Source of the DNA: Thuidium tamariscinum
Lineage: Eukaryota; Streptophyta; Bryopsida; Hypnales; Thuidiaceae
Assembly (NCBI GenBank): GCA_947034885.2
Contig: OX344753.2
Span: 27,172,347-27,236,346, forward strand
Direction of reading: 5' to 3'
Length of the DNA: 64,000 bases
Shown here: one piece after another, positions 52,701 to 64,000 of the stretch
How positions within the stretch are numbered: the stretch's first letter is position 1
Layout of the letters: each line of letters begins with the position of its first letter
Position numbers and translations under genes: made by a program
The notes under the pieces: generated by a model
Seen by the model: the letters and a program-made list of their open reading frames with translations, nothing else
What the model was told of the DNA's origin: nothing
Databases searched by the model: none

Positions 52701-53001
52701 GGCACGAGATGAAGCAGGAAGTCACAGAGTGAGGTACACTAACTACATGGAATCATCATGGGAACCATCCGGTGAAAGTATGGATTGGGTTGAAAAAGAA
52801 AGTGCCATATACTCATGGGTAGATGTCCCTCGTCGAGGTCGAAGTGGTAATATAGTACGGTCTAACATTACAGTGCATGGAGTGCAAACAGAGAAGACAG
52901 TGATCATTCCAACTGAAGCTAAACCGCATCTTCTAAAGTATTTGGCACAGCAAATGGAAGACTTGGACGACGACCGTCTAGAAAATGATTTGAATGCATA
53001 G
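49798..53001 (+). pseudogene. DUF7869-type DDE transposase-like gene with two in-frame stops
   Basis: One frame runs for 1068 codons, broken only by TGA at 50170 and TAG at 51022. The part from 50272 holds a Cys motif (GGCKRNCLCHVD), a YMAWGQKYEARATWIMQML-like helix and VVCNACYVVALGYSQRRFKQ, typical N-terminal blocks of DUF7869 proteins. After the TAG come a CYHCWEYKC zinc-type motif and the core: IVDGMDQ, IQADNTTRENKN and IVGHTHEDIDQRFS, about 100, 183 and 222 codons after 51025. These fit the D-D-E/D spacing of an RNase H-like transposase/integrase fold. The last ~90 residues (VGQFVALQVEL...YYVAKVLEVG...VLWYWPSM) look like a chromo/SH3-like module. Between 50171 and 50280 the +1 frame also looks coding, so a frameshift or intron near the TGA is possible. 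The family is usually considered mobile-element related; activity here would require readthrough, so I call it a recent pseudogene. Confidence 0.8.
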
Positions 53002-54700
53002 TAGAGAAGTACTAGTCAAGCATTATATTGTTGTTCTAGTAGTTTTTTGTATTCTAGTGTATTCAAGTACAAAGTACAGAGTGAAATGGTTTATAAGTAG
53101 TTTGGAGTGGAAAATGTATAAGGTTTTCTTCAATTAATACTAAGTTTTGATGAATATTCCATGCGTTCATTGAACTATTTCTACTACAAGTACTACATGA
53201 TTTTTTTGATATAACACCCCCCCCCCCAATTTTTGAAATTGTTCATTTTGGATGGCAAGAAAGCCAAGTGCAATGTCAACCCCCCCCCCAAGTGCAAGAA
53301 TGTCTAATTGTGTGTTATAAGTGAAACCTTGCTTAATTAACTATTTTGTTCCTACCTAGGTTTTTTTTAAAAATTTAAATCTTGTAAGATAACTTTACTT
53401 AACTATGTAATTAGAAAAAAGTTTTCACCAAATTTTTCATATTTTGTTCACTTTTACTTTCCTAAGTCCCATATTAGATTTTAAAGAATATGCATTTTTG
53501 AAATGTTAATTTGAATTTGAAGCCTTTAAACTTTTTTAGAATTGAATTATTGAAATATTATTAATAAAATATTTCAACAAATAATTTTTATATGAAGAGT
53601 CTTCTTTTACGTAATTGAGTGTTTTTTTTAATCTTTTACAAAAGCTTGTTGTTTGCTTACCTTCAAAAATCACACTAGTTGTTTCATTTGTTGTTTGTTA
53701 TATTATATTACTAAAATCACAAGTTATTCTATAATATTACATTTTTACACTAAATGATGTTACAGAAATTTGTTAATTGTTACAGTGGTAATATTATAAA
53801 AGGCAAGATGGTAATATTATAGATATGTAATTCAAAATATTTTTTTTACTTTTAAATTTCATACATTTGTATAATTTTGTGAATGTTTGTGAATCTTTGA
53901 ATTTTGATTGTTCTTGTGATACTATTACTTCATTGTTATTATCAAATGAATTAAAAAATTTGATACATTTAAAGATATTTGTTTACAAATTGCATACATT
54001 GTTAAAATTTTTGCAAATTTCAATGCTTTTGCAAATTCTTAGTTGTAAGGCATGAACTTTGTGAAGTAGATGTAGTGTACAAGTATTAAAATAAACTCAA
54101 TAATGTCTCTAAGGTACAGAACTTTGTTTACAATTTCTTTGTTGAAATTTGATTTTAAGAATTAATTGTTGTTTTTAACATCAAGCTTTGTTTGAGCTTC
54201 ATTTCAATCATTTGAGAATATTTTGAATCTTAATCTATTAGTTTGATCTATTTAAAGTTTTAACTTCAAATAATTTCAAATTAAAATGAAGAAATCTGAG
54301 GGAAGCCACAATGACCTTTATAATGTCATATTTTTTAACTAAATGATATTACAAAATTTCAATGAACGCTAATCTTGATAAGTAATATTATAAAGGATTG
54401 ATAAAGTGATATAAAAAAAGTGTCACATTTATTGTTCTTTTGACTATATATTTCAATGTTTTTCAAGCATTATTATTATTATTTTATTATTTTAAATTAT
54501 TTTTGATGTATTTATATCTTAAATGAAAAAATTAAACTTAATTTTACCCTGTAATGAGAAATTTCATTCATTTGTGTCAAATTGTAAAAATCTGACCTAA
54601 CTTTCATAGTTTCGCTTAAGTAGAGCTTAATTTGAACATCTTGAGTGTTTTTTGATGATTAATTTCTTTAAACTTGACTTAACTTCAATAACTTAGTTTA
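53002..54700. other. AT-rich intergenic DNA with poly-C runs
   Basis: Two C runs of 10-12 bases lie at about 53217-53227 and 53279-53290, separated by an AAGTGCAA-containing spacer repeated on both sides. The rest is AT-rich and without genes. Confidence 0.5.
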
Positions 54701-54824
54701 ATTTGATTCAAATTTGAAATAATTTTGTTTAATTTGACCTAATTTGATTCAAATTTGAAATAATTTTGTTTAATTTGACCTAATTTGATTCAAATATGAA
54801 ATAATTTTGTTTAATTTGACCTAA
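54701..54824. repeat. 41-bp tandem repeat, three copies
   Basis: GATTCAAATTTGAAATAATT units start at 54705, 54746 and 54787 and are almost identical. Shorter AATTTGACCT words continue degenerately on the right for about 150 bp. Confidence 0.9.
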
Positions 54825-56049
54825 TTTGACTTAATTTATTCTAATTTTGACCTAATTTGAAATAGTTTTGCTTAATTTGACCTAATTTGATCTAATTTAA
54901 TTAACTTTGACCTTAATATCAAAATTTATTCTAATTTGGTCTAATTTGGTTTAATTTGATTTAATTTTGGTTTTAAAACTCAAATTTGACCTAATGTTGA
55001 TTATTTGACCTCATGTGATTCAATTTGAATAAATTCATAAAAAAATAATTTAATTTACTTTGAATCATTAAAAAGATTTGAAATAATGTAAACATGTATT
55101 CTAAAATGACTTAATTTGACCTTATTTTTGCAATTAGATAAATGTATTTTTTAAATTGATAGAGTGTAGGCAAGTTTGATTTAATTTAACCTAATTTAAA
55201 TAATTTGAGTTTGTTTATTGTAATATAAGTCTATTGCCTAAATTTTTTTACAATATAAAGGTTAATGGTTGATAAATTGATGATAGTTGATATTTTTTTA
55301 CAGAGATTTAAGAAATTGGAGTATTGAAGCATTAGAGCATTATCTTGTGATGAATTATTTAAATAAAAAATTTTAACCCTCTCATAAGTAATATAGTGGA
55401 AACGGACATTTTTCATTTGCATGTTTAAGTATTTTTACTTCAATGTTGCTAAGAGGGAGCTTGGTATATTTTGTAATAGGTGCTTTTGAAGTTTAAACAT
55501 TTTTGTCGAGAATGAAATTGAATTGATGACCGATAAGATTCTCTTATATTATTGAGCTTGTGTTTGTGAAAAATAATGATTTTCATAAACTTATAAAGCA
55601 TAGTTGAATTGTTGTAAGTTGTCTTGCATGTTGCCATTTTTTCCTCTCCATTAAGTATTTTGTGATTCAACTTTAAAATTCATGAGGAATTATTTAAAAG
55701 AATTACAAGCCCTTTGTTTTAAAAGTTTTGTAGTAGAAAATAGGAGGAGAAGAGTGATTTCACCTTTCTAAAATCCGCACATGGTTTAGATTGATAATCT
55801 TCTCTTACTGAATGTACACATTTAGGTAAATTAAGTTTTTAAAAGCCTAAAAGCTCTTAAGCTCAAAATAAAGTACATGACATGATTAAAATATAGTAAC
55901 TATATTTTGGCACCTTAATATAGACTTTGGAGTACGTTTAAATAATATGAAATAATGTGTATGAAGCTTATTTAGGGATTATTACTACTCAGATTTTATC
56001 TCATTTTGTTAAAGATGTTTATCTACAGCCAATGTCGCTATTACTATGA
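54825..56049. other. AT-rich intergenic DNA, no gene seen
   Basis: Degenerate AATTTGACCTAATTTGA words fade out by about 55200. Nothing else is recognisable. Confidence 0.5.
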
Positions 56050-56341
56050 TATGTTACGGTCGTCGACACGCTCTCTTTTGTGCCAGCTCATCTTCAGAGT
56101 TTGACGTTTCTTTGTCTCAGCCATGATAACCCAAGTTCTTCAAGAGACCTGCAAAACTCGACACCTATTCAACGACCATAGAATTGAAGTCATTCAAGTC
56201 GCTGAAGCTTATTCCTCGACTACTGAGTTCATTCATGACAATAAAGCAAACGAACTACCTCCAATTGCTTTGCGGAAACGAGCAGCCGACGCATCAAACT
56301 AAATACAGCAATTTGCTCAATCCCTTAACCTGTTGCGTGAA
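56050..56341 (+). pseudogene. small gene remnant interrupted by a CACTA-like element
   Basis: A sudden GC-richer island carries a protein-like frame from ATG 56122 (MITQVLQETCKTRHLFND, TEFIHDNKANELPPIALRKR) to TAA at codon 60. It continues open (IQQFAQSLNLLRE) up to the insertion, and resumes after 57688 for about 13 codons (CNQPKKHLFQR). A second frame upstream of the ATG is also coding-like. I recognise no family, and it may be an exon fragment rather than a whole gene. Confidence 0.35.
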
Positions 56342-57685
56342 CACACTATAAGAAAAACCGTGTTTTCAGTGTCATTTCAAAAAAAACATGTCGTGTTTTT
56401 TGAGATGTCACGTGTTTTGCAAAAACATTTTTAAAATGTTGATGTTTTTTGTGATGTCACAAAAAACAATTGAAAAATAAGTAGGTCATCGTAGACAGAT
56501 ATATCTTTAGTGATGTTTAAAAAAACAAGTTAATGTTTTTTGTGACATCCAAAAAAACATAGATTGCCACATCAGCAAAAAACTTATTTTGATTATGAAT
56601 AAGTTAGTAAAAATTTCTTTGGTCAATGGTAAAATTTTGATTTAAAGTAAAAAAGTAGGGAAAAGGTAGTCATATGGCATATTTTTTTTTTAAAAAGGAA
56701 TGGATGGATGATTTTGATGTATAAAATGGATGAAAACTAATGGTCTTTATACAAGTGCAGTGGTAGGAAGAGAGAAAATCCATATGGGATATGCAAATGA
56801 ACAATTGGATTTAAAATTAAATGTCAAGAAAAACATCAGGATGTTACAAAAAACATGGACGTGTCAAAAAAAACGTCGGTATGTTCAATGGTCAAATTGC
56901 CACATTTTAATTATCCCATACCTTTTGTCTCACCATGGACTGAGAATGGAGATAAGTATAATCCCCCTCCCCTTTCATTTTCATTAACTTTTAATGAAGT
57001 AATTTCTTTATTTTGCCTTCAAAAATTCTCTAAAAGGTAGATGGTAAGTTTCCTTCAATTTTTGTTGAATTCAATAATTTTGTTTATTCATTTTATTTTC
57101 AATTAATTTTAAATATTCTTTTTTCTGACTTGGCCTTGTAGGTAGAGTATGTACCTAGTAATGTTTAATTTGACGTTACGGAAAACATTTAATTTGATGT
57201 CTGAGAGAACACCATTAAAATTTTCTAATGACACAAAAAGTGTACTGACAAAGCATGCCACGTTAGCACATTTTGGATTCACGTCAATAAATTTCAAGAT
57301 TTTCCACGTTAGAAAATTCAAGGGGTCCACGTCAGCTTTTGGGGGGTCCACGTCAGTACATTGTCAAGTCCACGTCATTTAGGGGGGGCAGTATGGACTT
57401 GGATGAAAAAAATTCCTGCATGGCAGTGTCCAACAGAAAAATAGCTTACGTGGACAGCCTCACCCCTCCACGTGGAGTATTCTACAGCATTTGGAAGACC
57501 TTGTTCAATGTGATGTCCAAAAAAACCAAGCAAAAATCGAATGTGTCAAATGAAATTTGGGCACATTTTTTGCACGTTTTTTCTAACGGATTTTAGAGGA
57601 CATCCACTTTAATCAAAATCATGTTTGGACTAACGCAGTTCCATGTTTTTTTTGACATAGTAAAAAACGCATGTTTCTTATAGTG
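56342..57685. mobile_element. non-autonomous CACTA-like element, GAA target duplication
   Basis: The ends are CACTATAAGAAA at 56342 and its exact complement TTTCTTATAGTG ending at 57685. GAA is duplicated at 56339-56341 and 57686-57688, the 3-bp duplication expected for CACTA elements. Subterminal repeats of TGTTTTTTGTGATG and its complement are plentiful, including a perfect 26-bp inverted repeat at 56443-56468. A cluster of GTCCACGTCA words lies at 57325-57380. The 1.34-kb interior has no transposase, and the short open frames inside are not supported. Confidence 0.8.
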
Positions 57686-57688
57686 GAA

Positions 57689-60081
57689 TGCAATCAACCA
57701 AAAAAACATTTGTTTCAACGCTGAGGACAACAAGATGCACAATAATGTGTCGGATCATGATCATAATTTGGCGTTTTTGAACACATGAAAATGATTTTTG
57801 TCAATTCAAATGCCAATAACTTGTAGTCTAGATAAATGGTAAAAAATTTTGAATTTTTTTTCTACATCTTCTAAAACTAGCATACTATGAGATTTTGTAG
57901 TTCCATATATCAAAATTTTTAAAAAAAATTTGATACTTATAATAAAAATAACAATTTAAAAATGTATTGGATGAAAACGTAGTCAATAACATTTAGGGAG
58001 AAAATTTCTTTTTTTTTCTAATATTTTATGGTTATTATAACTTATATTCTTAAAATATAGAACATTATAAATAAATTTATAAAATTTCTACATAGAATAT
58101 TTAAAGTACTTACAAAACTTAGATTTACAAACTACTCATTTTAGTATATTTACAAATATGGATATTTTTGGATCAACATAGTAAAACATCCAAAATTAAG
58201 GGGACTTTTTAAAGATTGTTAATTATAAGTATTATTTCAAATTTTAATTTAAAGATTTCTTTTGGAATAATAATTCAATAGGTAAATAATTTAAAATTCA
58301 TTCAATTGTTGATTGATTTTGCAATGAGATGTACAACAGATAAAAGTTTTTGCAACCATTTTTGAGCTTTATGCATCAAACTACTCAATGTCTTTTGGTT
58401 CCAAATAATCTTGTGAACTTTTATGAAAGTCAAAAAAATATATAGATGTTGAAATGTTTTAAAACATTTTTGTTGTACGAGCAATTTTAATTTAACAACG
58501 TTGACTATAAGAATGTAAAACAAATTTTAGAATCTTTTATATAAATGAATCAACATATATCATTTTTGAATGTCTATGTAATCAATTTTTTAAAATCTAT
58601 CAATTATGTTAATCAATTGATTATTATATAAAATCATGAGTGTTAAATGAAACAAGTCAAATAACTCACTAAAATGAGATTTGAATATTCTAAAATTGAA
58701 AATTGGTACACTTGATTGAAATTACATAAAAATTGAATGTTACATATACAAATTGAAAGTACCAATTGTATAATATATAATGCAAAATTCTTTAAATGCC
58801 AAAATTTGTATTTAATTTGTAAGATTATTGAACTTTAGTATGTCAAGTTTCATACTTATGGGACTAAAATTCCATCACAAAGTCTCAATGGATTCATTTC
58901 TATATACCATTCCAAACATTCTTTTATTAATTTAATGTACATATAAAGATATGCAAATTTTTAGATTTTTTCATTAGAGATTGGGTGCCTCTTATATTCC
59001 GTTGTGCATCAATAGGTATTTTTGATGTAATCCCTTTTGGTTGTAATAATTTTAAAAGTCTTGTTTCATTTTTATTTATTTATCTCTTATTAAATCATTT
59101 ATCTTTGGAAGTTGTGGATTAATACTTTCACTTTTCATATATTTCAAAAGTAAATTTTGTATTTTTGAAACTAAAGTTTTGGCAACTTGTGTTGATGAAC
59201 CTAATCTCATACAATTAAATTTACTTTTAAAAGGAACCGTGTAATGATAATCTTCTTTACTTCTTCAAATTATTTGAACTACACCATTATATGAATTAAA
59301 ATTCACACATTTGATTTATGGGCATCAATAGATTCTAAAAATGAAAATTTTATAATTAATAGAAATGATTTTAAACAATTTTCTGTATGGCTGTTTAACC
59401 TACATGTAATCTGTGAATGCCTTTCAAGTAATGGATATTTTTAACTCTTAATCTTAATCTTTTAGTAGTTCTATAATCCTTAATAAACTTAATAAAAACC
59501 TTGTTATATTCTATAACAATTTCAATTGACTGCAAATTCTAACAATGGTAGTGTTGTTTTTTCACGCATCTACAAAAGAGCAAAAAGTGGTGGGCAAATG
59601 GTAATTTTTTTTTATAGAAAAGGCATCTTGAAGGACATTTCAACTTCTAACTATTTTTTTTGGCCACTTTATACGTGAAAATACAAGACATTTTTGTTTT
59701 TCAAGTTTTAGGGAAAAAATGATAGTGTTTTTTTTTCCCATACATCAAAAAAAGGGCAATTGGTGGTGACCAAATGAAAATTTTCATAGAAAAGGCATGT
59801 TCTAAGACAATTCAATTCATGGAACCTTAATTTGTACTAATAACTTTTTATGCACTCAAAAATAAAAATATAAGTAGCAAAAAAAAATTTAATTTTTGTT
59901 AACCTTATCTATGGTTTTAATTTTTCTTCTTCATTGTCTAAGAACTCCATGAAGTTACAAAATTGTACAAGTTCCTAGACTATAGGAATATATTGAAACC
60001 TGTCCCAGTAGGTGATTTGATGTGACAGAGAGACTACCATATTAAATAATAATATAATGCCCTCGTGAAAAAATACCTTTC
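57689..60081. other. AT-rich intergenic DNA, no gene seen
   Basis: No coding block, RNA gene or clear repeat was found. Two similar stretches near 59540-59620 and 59720-59800 (AGTGTTGTTTTTTC..CATAC/GCATC..AAAAGAGCAAAA, then GTAAT/AAAATTTT..ATAGAAAAGGCAT) suggest an old duplication of about 80 bp. Confidence 0.45.
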
Positions 60082-60370
60082 AAATTTCAACACGTTCCAT
60101 ATGAAAATGTCCTTGAAGTGAAAATGCCCTTGTAGTAGAAATGCCTTCGTAGAAAAATACTTTTTAAATTTCAATATGTTCCATATAAAAATGCACTTGA
60201 AGTGAAAATGTCCTTGTAGTGAAAATGACTTCATGGAAAAATGCCTTTAAAATTCCAACATGTTCCATAAGAAAATGCCCTTAATGTGAAAATGCTCTTG
60301 TAGTGAAAAACTGAAAATGCTCTTCAAATTTCAACATGTTCTATAAGAAAATGTCCTCGTTCCATATGCA
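60082..60370. repeat. ~84-bp degenerate tandem repeat, 3.5 units
   Basis: Units start AAATTTCAACAYGTTCCATA at 60082, 60166, 60250 and about 60326. Each holds GAAAATGYCCTTGTAGTGAAAA words, which produce an apparent Phe/Lys-rich frame on the minus strand that I do not call. Confidence 0.85.
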
Positions 60371-63300
60371 AATCTATACTATAATAAAACATGAATGAAC
60401 AACCATCCAATAGTTTTTAACCTTTTATTTATAGTAATTAAATCATTTTTCTTGTTAATTGATTTGCCTCCATTTTAGCCCAAAATGATGTACTTGTAAA
60501 ACAATTTTTTTGCCATGATTCAATAATTTGTAATTTCAACACTAAATATGAAGGTTTATTGTCGCTTTTCAAAAACCTTAGAAATATTTGGTTTTTATTA
60601 AAATTATTAATAATAACCTTAATTTAGTTAGTTATTGAAATCATAATAGAATATAGTCTTTCAACTTCTTTCATAGTCTATACATAAACCTTGATTTAAC
60701 TACTTCATAATAGCAAATGCTTAAACCAAAGTTGCTCAACCATCATATCTAAGCAACATATGAAAATGTGTCATATTATGAATTTTTTGGTCTTGTTTTC
60801 CCATGTAAAGCTCCACCAATTGTCGCTTTATAAATGTATTTTTACTTTGATGAGCAAATTTTGAGAGAGTTTTGCATACATAATACAAGAAGTGCCTTTA
60901 AGCTTTTTATTAAAATTTTCAGTGTGGCGCATATGATCTCGATGAATACCACCAAATTCTACATCCAAATATTTAAAAAAAATATGAGAGCATATAATTG
61001 AGAAAGAGAGCTCATAGCAACTATTGCCTTAATTGTTGCTTGCAACAATTATGAAATGAAAATAGATGTAATCTCATCATTATTACTACTTATAGATTTG
61101 AATTATAATCTTACAACTCCCGCTGCATCAAGGCTTGAAGTATCATTTTTATCCTTTTCCTTACCTTTACTACCAATTTTTGAAGATTGAGTAATTCTCA
61201 ATGCAATTTTTTCTTTTTAATGCAATAACTAACTTCACCTTTCGAATTTAATAATCCTTCACTTTCTTAAACTCATCTATATGATTCTCAAACTAAGAAT
61301 CATACATTTCGAGCGCCTCAAACTCAAGATGATTAAGCAATTATTTGTAAATCCATCAATTATTAAATAAAATATTATGTTGTTGTGTCTGTTGGCAAGA
61401 ATCAAATTTAATCTTTTAATTGTTGAGAGTCATTTCATCAGTTCTCTTAGAATAATGGTCACGAATAATAGATCTACCGCCGTGATCTTCCATACCGTCA
61501 AAAAAACTGATTTCTCAAATTTAAGATGAATTAATGTTTTCAAGTAGCAAAGCTAATTCTTCTCTATTTTTTTCTACATCAATGTTGGTTTTTCTCTAAG
61601 TGTTATAATTACAAAATCACTTTTTTACTTTAAACAAACTTCAACTAACAAATCTTCTATTCTTCCTCCATTGAAATCAACTTCATAGAAAATTGTTTTA
61701 AAAAAAAAAAATTTAATTTAAAGTTTTACAAATAAAAAATTACCTCAATAATTAGTTAATTACCTTAATAATTTTCAAAATTATCCCTATAATTATCCTA
61801 GGAACTTTTAAAATTAATCTTGTTATTATTCATGTAATCTCTAAAAGTTACATTGATAAATAATCAAGGAAATTCTAAAATTACAAAAGAATTGATTTTG
61901 TAATTTTTAAGAGTCAATTAGTCTTCATCTCTCTTGTTTTATCAAGATATCAATGCTTGAAAAACATCAACAAAACCTCTCACAAACAACTCTCAAAACT
62001 TAACTTCAACTTCTGAATTTCAAAATGTTATAACTTCTTCAATTTTTGGTAGTTTCACAAAATTTTACAATTTTTAGAATGCTTCAACAATTTTTAATGT
62101 TTCTAACACTAAATATATATTTTGTGACTTTAAAACACCAAATAAACATATTTAGATGTTTAGATTAGCACATTTGAATGTTTCAATCAACATACAGAAA
62201 GGTTTTCTCTATCCCACTTAAATCCCCATAATTTTTTTAAATTTTTATTAGAATCATACGAAACAAATTGAACATGAATCCATACACTTAATGGCTTATT
62301 TTTTAACCTTTTTAGTAATTTTAACAGTCTATCAAGCCCTACTAATTTCAAATGAGCACCTTCAATGATAAAAATTTCAAAACTCAAATTGTCAATACTT
62401 TCACACGTCATGACCAACATAATAAAGCTTCTTAAGCATTATAGTGCTTTAGCATTTACATCATCTTTATTTTCTTCAATTACAAAGCATTAAACATTCA
62501 ATAAATGCTTCCACTATGTTTTAATAAGACTAATCTTACATATGATATCAAATATTTAAAGAGAAACCTTTGATTCAGTGAATTGATAACTCCGTCATTA
62601 CTTACAAACCATCTACAAGGTTAACATTTATAAAGCTAACATCTCCAAAACACTCACTCAAGTAAAACTTAAAAATAATGAAAGGGAAGGAAATTGGCTT
62701 AAGGTTTCAAAGTATTTTTTCAACCTTCAAAATTTTTTATGTACACCTCCAACCAATCTCAAAACACCAATATAACCCTCTAATGATCAATACATGGCTA
62801 TTATGGCTAAATTAAACCTATAAACACTTTTTACGTGATTTATAAAATTTAAAGTACAATCATCATTAAATAACATGACAAACTATAATTAATGAGTTCA
62901 TAAATGTTAATGTTTAGGATATTAAATCTACTTGCATTCAATGTTTATAATATTTAGCATTTTGTTTTAGAAAAAGAAAATTATTATTTGTTGTTACAAT
63001 GATAAAACTGTTAAGGAACACATTAGTTACCTAATTATCCATTCAATGCTCAATGAGTTTTTTCAAAGATATGACAATTTAAAAAAAAATTTAATTCATT
63101 TAAAAGTATAATTAATTTTTTGTGTTTATGAGTATGCGTAATAAATTTTAGTCTAACCAAGTTGAAAAAAGTGGTATATAGTTTTTATATAAATAGAAAA
63201 TTATGCCATTATATTGAAAATTTAAAACCTAAATCATAAAAGGGTGTAAAATTTGCACAAATTTACTTCTTAAATAATTATTTGCAAGAAAATTATCACA

Positions 63301-64000
63301 TGAATTTTTTTTAATAATCTTCAACATAAAATCATTAATATCATCCAAGAAATTTTAAAATCAATAAATATTTTCATTTACAATTTTAAATCTTCATGTT
63401 ATTTTTTTTTAAGAGGACATAACATGAGACTTTGTATTTCTAATGAGATTCTCTCTTGTAAACATTCATGTCAAATTGTCAATACAATTGATTAAAAATT
63501 CAGAACTTATTATTTTTTTTTATAAACAACATTTAAAAAAGATGTTGAAAAGTTCAATGAAGAGCAAAGTATTGTTTTCAATGCAATTACCACAATAATT
63601 TTAAAATCTAATTTTTCAAGTAAGTTTTTTGCTTAGATGGTTCAAGTGGTACTGATAAATCTTTTTTGTATAATATTGTATTAAATTATTTTTACACTCG
63701 AGGTGTTTAGTGTATGGCAATGGCTACAAGTAGACTTATTGCATAAACGACACATTATTTTTTAAGCATTCTTTTACAATTATAGAATACATCGACTTGT
63801 AACATTAATATCTAATTTGTATTGAGTTAAAGCTTATGTGAAATATAATTAATTATACTTGATTAAGCTTGTGCTAAGTATAAATTTATGTTTGAAATTA
63901 TAAATAAATCATTGCGAGATATTCGTGGAATTAATAGCTCCAATATTTCTCTTGTAGTTTTGTATGGTAGTGATTTTTGTCAAATTTTAGTAGTTGTTGT
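60371..64000. other. AT-rich intergenic DNA, no gene seen
   Basis: About 3.6 kb to the window end, very AT-rich, without supported genes, RNA genes or strong repeats. Confidence 0.5.

Noticed and set aside
37502-53001. Reassigned genetic code to explain in-frame stops
   Set aside because: All three stop codons occur inside the frames, and the ligase gene next door uses a standard code in every exon seen.

Overview
This looks like nuclear DNA of a green plant. The evidence is a spliced, plastid-type glutamate-cysteine ligase gene with at least 14 exons and clean GT-AG introns at the left edge, followed by about 59 kb of AT-rich intergenic DNA packed with plant-type transposon debris. The ligase lacks the second cysteine of the rosid-specific regulatory disulfide, so the plant is probably not a rosid. 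I cannot place it further; a bryophyte or other early-diverging streptophyte is a guess.

Layout. 1-5012 (minus): glutamate-cysteine ligase (first step of glutathione synthesis), with its C-terminus cut off by the window edge. 5371-5909: a short piggyBac-like element with TTAA target duplications, about 360 bp upstream of the ligase start codon. 5914-15500: AT-rich DNA with low-complexity patches, a 72-bp purine minisatellite and two doubtful coding remnants. 15700-23200: less AT-rich, non-coding, repeat-on-repeat DNA that looks like decayed LTR-type elements (two diverged pairs of direct repeats, two TATA-box/leader-like segments, several minisatellites). 23200-31800: AT-rich DNA with one hairpin-forming inverted repeat. 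31802-36217: a CACTA-type element with an ATT target duplication that carries a broken B3-domain-like gene fragment. Almost all of this element is duplicated in inverted orientation next door, giving a 1.6-1.7 kb-arm palindrome.

37502-40600 (minus) and 49798-53001 (plus) are two long, head-to-head, frame-conserved but stop-interrupted genes. The plus-strand one is a DUF7869-type protein with a DDE/RNase H-like catalytic core and a C-terminal chromo/SH3-like module. The minus-strand one is unrecognised and contains an internally duplicated EDGFFY module. Between them lie two ~500-bp direct repeats and a five-unit satellite in which each ~106-bp unit carries a near-perfect 49-60 bp palindrome. 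56342-57685 is a second CACTA-like element with a GAA target duplication, inserted in a small gene remnant. The rest is AT-rich DNA with minor tandem repeats.

Only the ligase looks like an intact functional host gene. The most unusual material is the pair of stop-riddled but frame-preserved genes, the palindromic satellite between them, and the inverted duplication of the CACTA element.
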